64,000 bases of DNA from Dactylellina haptotyla (Eukaryota; Ascomycota; Orbiliomycetes; Orbiliales; Orbiliaceae): contig CM062380.1 of assembly GCA_031310005.1 (NCBI GenBank), forward strand, positions 2,480,001-2,544,000, read 5' to 3'. A model generated the notes under the pieces. It saw nothing but the letters and a program-made list of their open reading frames with translations, ran no database searches and was not told the origin of the DNA. Shown here piece by piece: positions 63,534 to 64,000 of this stretch (positions are counted from its first letter, which is position 1; each line of letters begins with the position of its first letter). A program made the position numbers and the translations under genes.

Positions 63534-64000
63534 TTCGACCTCTGCCGTCACTGCCTGTCCCGCCTGGTCGTCGCCGCCTCGGCTTCCTTGTGCCATGTTT
63601 TAGCTGGCTGGCCCTTGTCCGGAGAAAATAAAGAAACTAGAGAGAGTGTGAGAGAGAAAAGAAAAATCACGCCTTTTTCACAAGTTCAGGATAAGCACCG
63701 TACTGCACTGGACAAGCTCTATCCCAGGACTGTCCTTACGACCTCGCCATTGCCGCCGCATAACCCGCCAAATCCTACGTACTTTCTCCCTCTGATCCGA
63801 TTCCCGGGCCTGCGCTGCACGCCTGGCCGGTTCACAAGCCGAATTCACTCCGGATATCATCGTTCCTCTGGGTAAATGCGCTCCTGAAGAATTTTGAGTC
63901 TGTCTATCTCAGTCTTCCTCCCTCCCCCTCCCCCTCCTCCCTCTCCTTTGATACACCGTTTCCTTTGCGCGCCCCCGGGCTTAAATGATCTTCATATTGG

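Larger units (their letters stand above)
62004..64000. other. Non-coding right end of the window
   Basis: No supportable gene was found in these 2 kb. There are AT-rich repeats near 63.04 kb and a CAC triplet tract near 63.5 kb. The last 500 bases are C- and T-rich, so they may be the promoter or leader of a gene that starts beyond the window. Confidence 0.5.

Overview
The window is nuclear DNA from a filamentous ascomycete (Pezizomycotina, class undetermined). Genes are dense and mostly cut by short GT-AG introns of about 45 to 110 bases with fungal branch points (CTAAC/CTAAT). The gene set includes fungal markers: a BLI-3-type flavoprotein, a CAP20-type perilipin, UDP-galactopyranose mutase, an SFI1 half-bridge protein and a PKH-type PDK1 kinase. 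I see no mobile element, CRISPR, rRNA or tRNA. I assembled 21 protein genes by joining exons by hand; every exon list given keeps the frame, and most junctions are backed by family conservation.

Layout. 0-8 kb: BLI-3-like FMN protein (+), reticulon (+), Mediator subunit MED31 (+, three short exons), proteasome lid subunit RPN6 (-), membrane-anchored short-chain dehydrogenase (-). 8-16 kb: GEN1/Yen1-type Holliday-junction resolvase (-) divergent from the U3 processome protein SOF1/DCAF13 (+), then an ankyrin-DIL protein (+). 16-23 kb: a 1506-residue coiled-coil protein (-) divergent from ribosomal protein eL27 (+). 23-30 kb: UDP-galactopyranose mutase (-) divergent from a triose-phosphate/nucleotide-sugar-type transporter (+), a possible galactofuranose pair. 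30-37 kb: a gene-poor stretch holding a perilipin-like gene (+) and a stomatin-family gene (+). 37-48 kb: an acidic protein of unknown function (-), SFI1 (+), a JmjC demethylase-like protein (-) and a DUF3445 haem oxidase-like protein (+). 48-62 kb: RAVE subunit RAV1 (-), PDK1-like kinase (+) and a UBE2O-type E2/E3 ubiquitin enzyme (+). 62-64 kb is non-coding, probably leading to a gene beyond the edge.

Most genes are housekeeping and not one pathway. Themes present are protein turnover (RPN6, UBE2O), ribosome production (SOF1, eL27), membrane and lipid organisation (reticulon, perilipin, stomatin, short-chain dehydrogenase, RAV1, PDK1 kinase) and cell-wall sugar supply (mutase plus transporter). 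The most unusual signals concern gene structure: a 6-base microexon, a probable GC-AG intron, an intron directly after a start codon, a 30-base candidate intron, a 453-base intron inside the mutase gene, and a one-base frame conflict in the DUF3445 gene. I found no clear new biological system.
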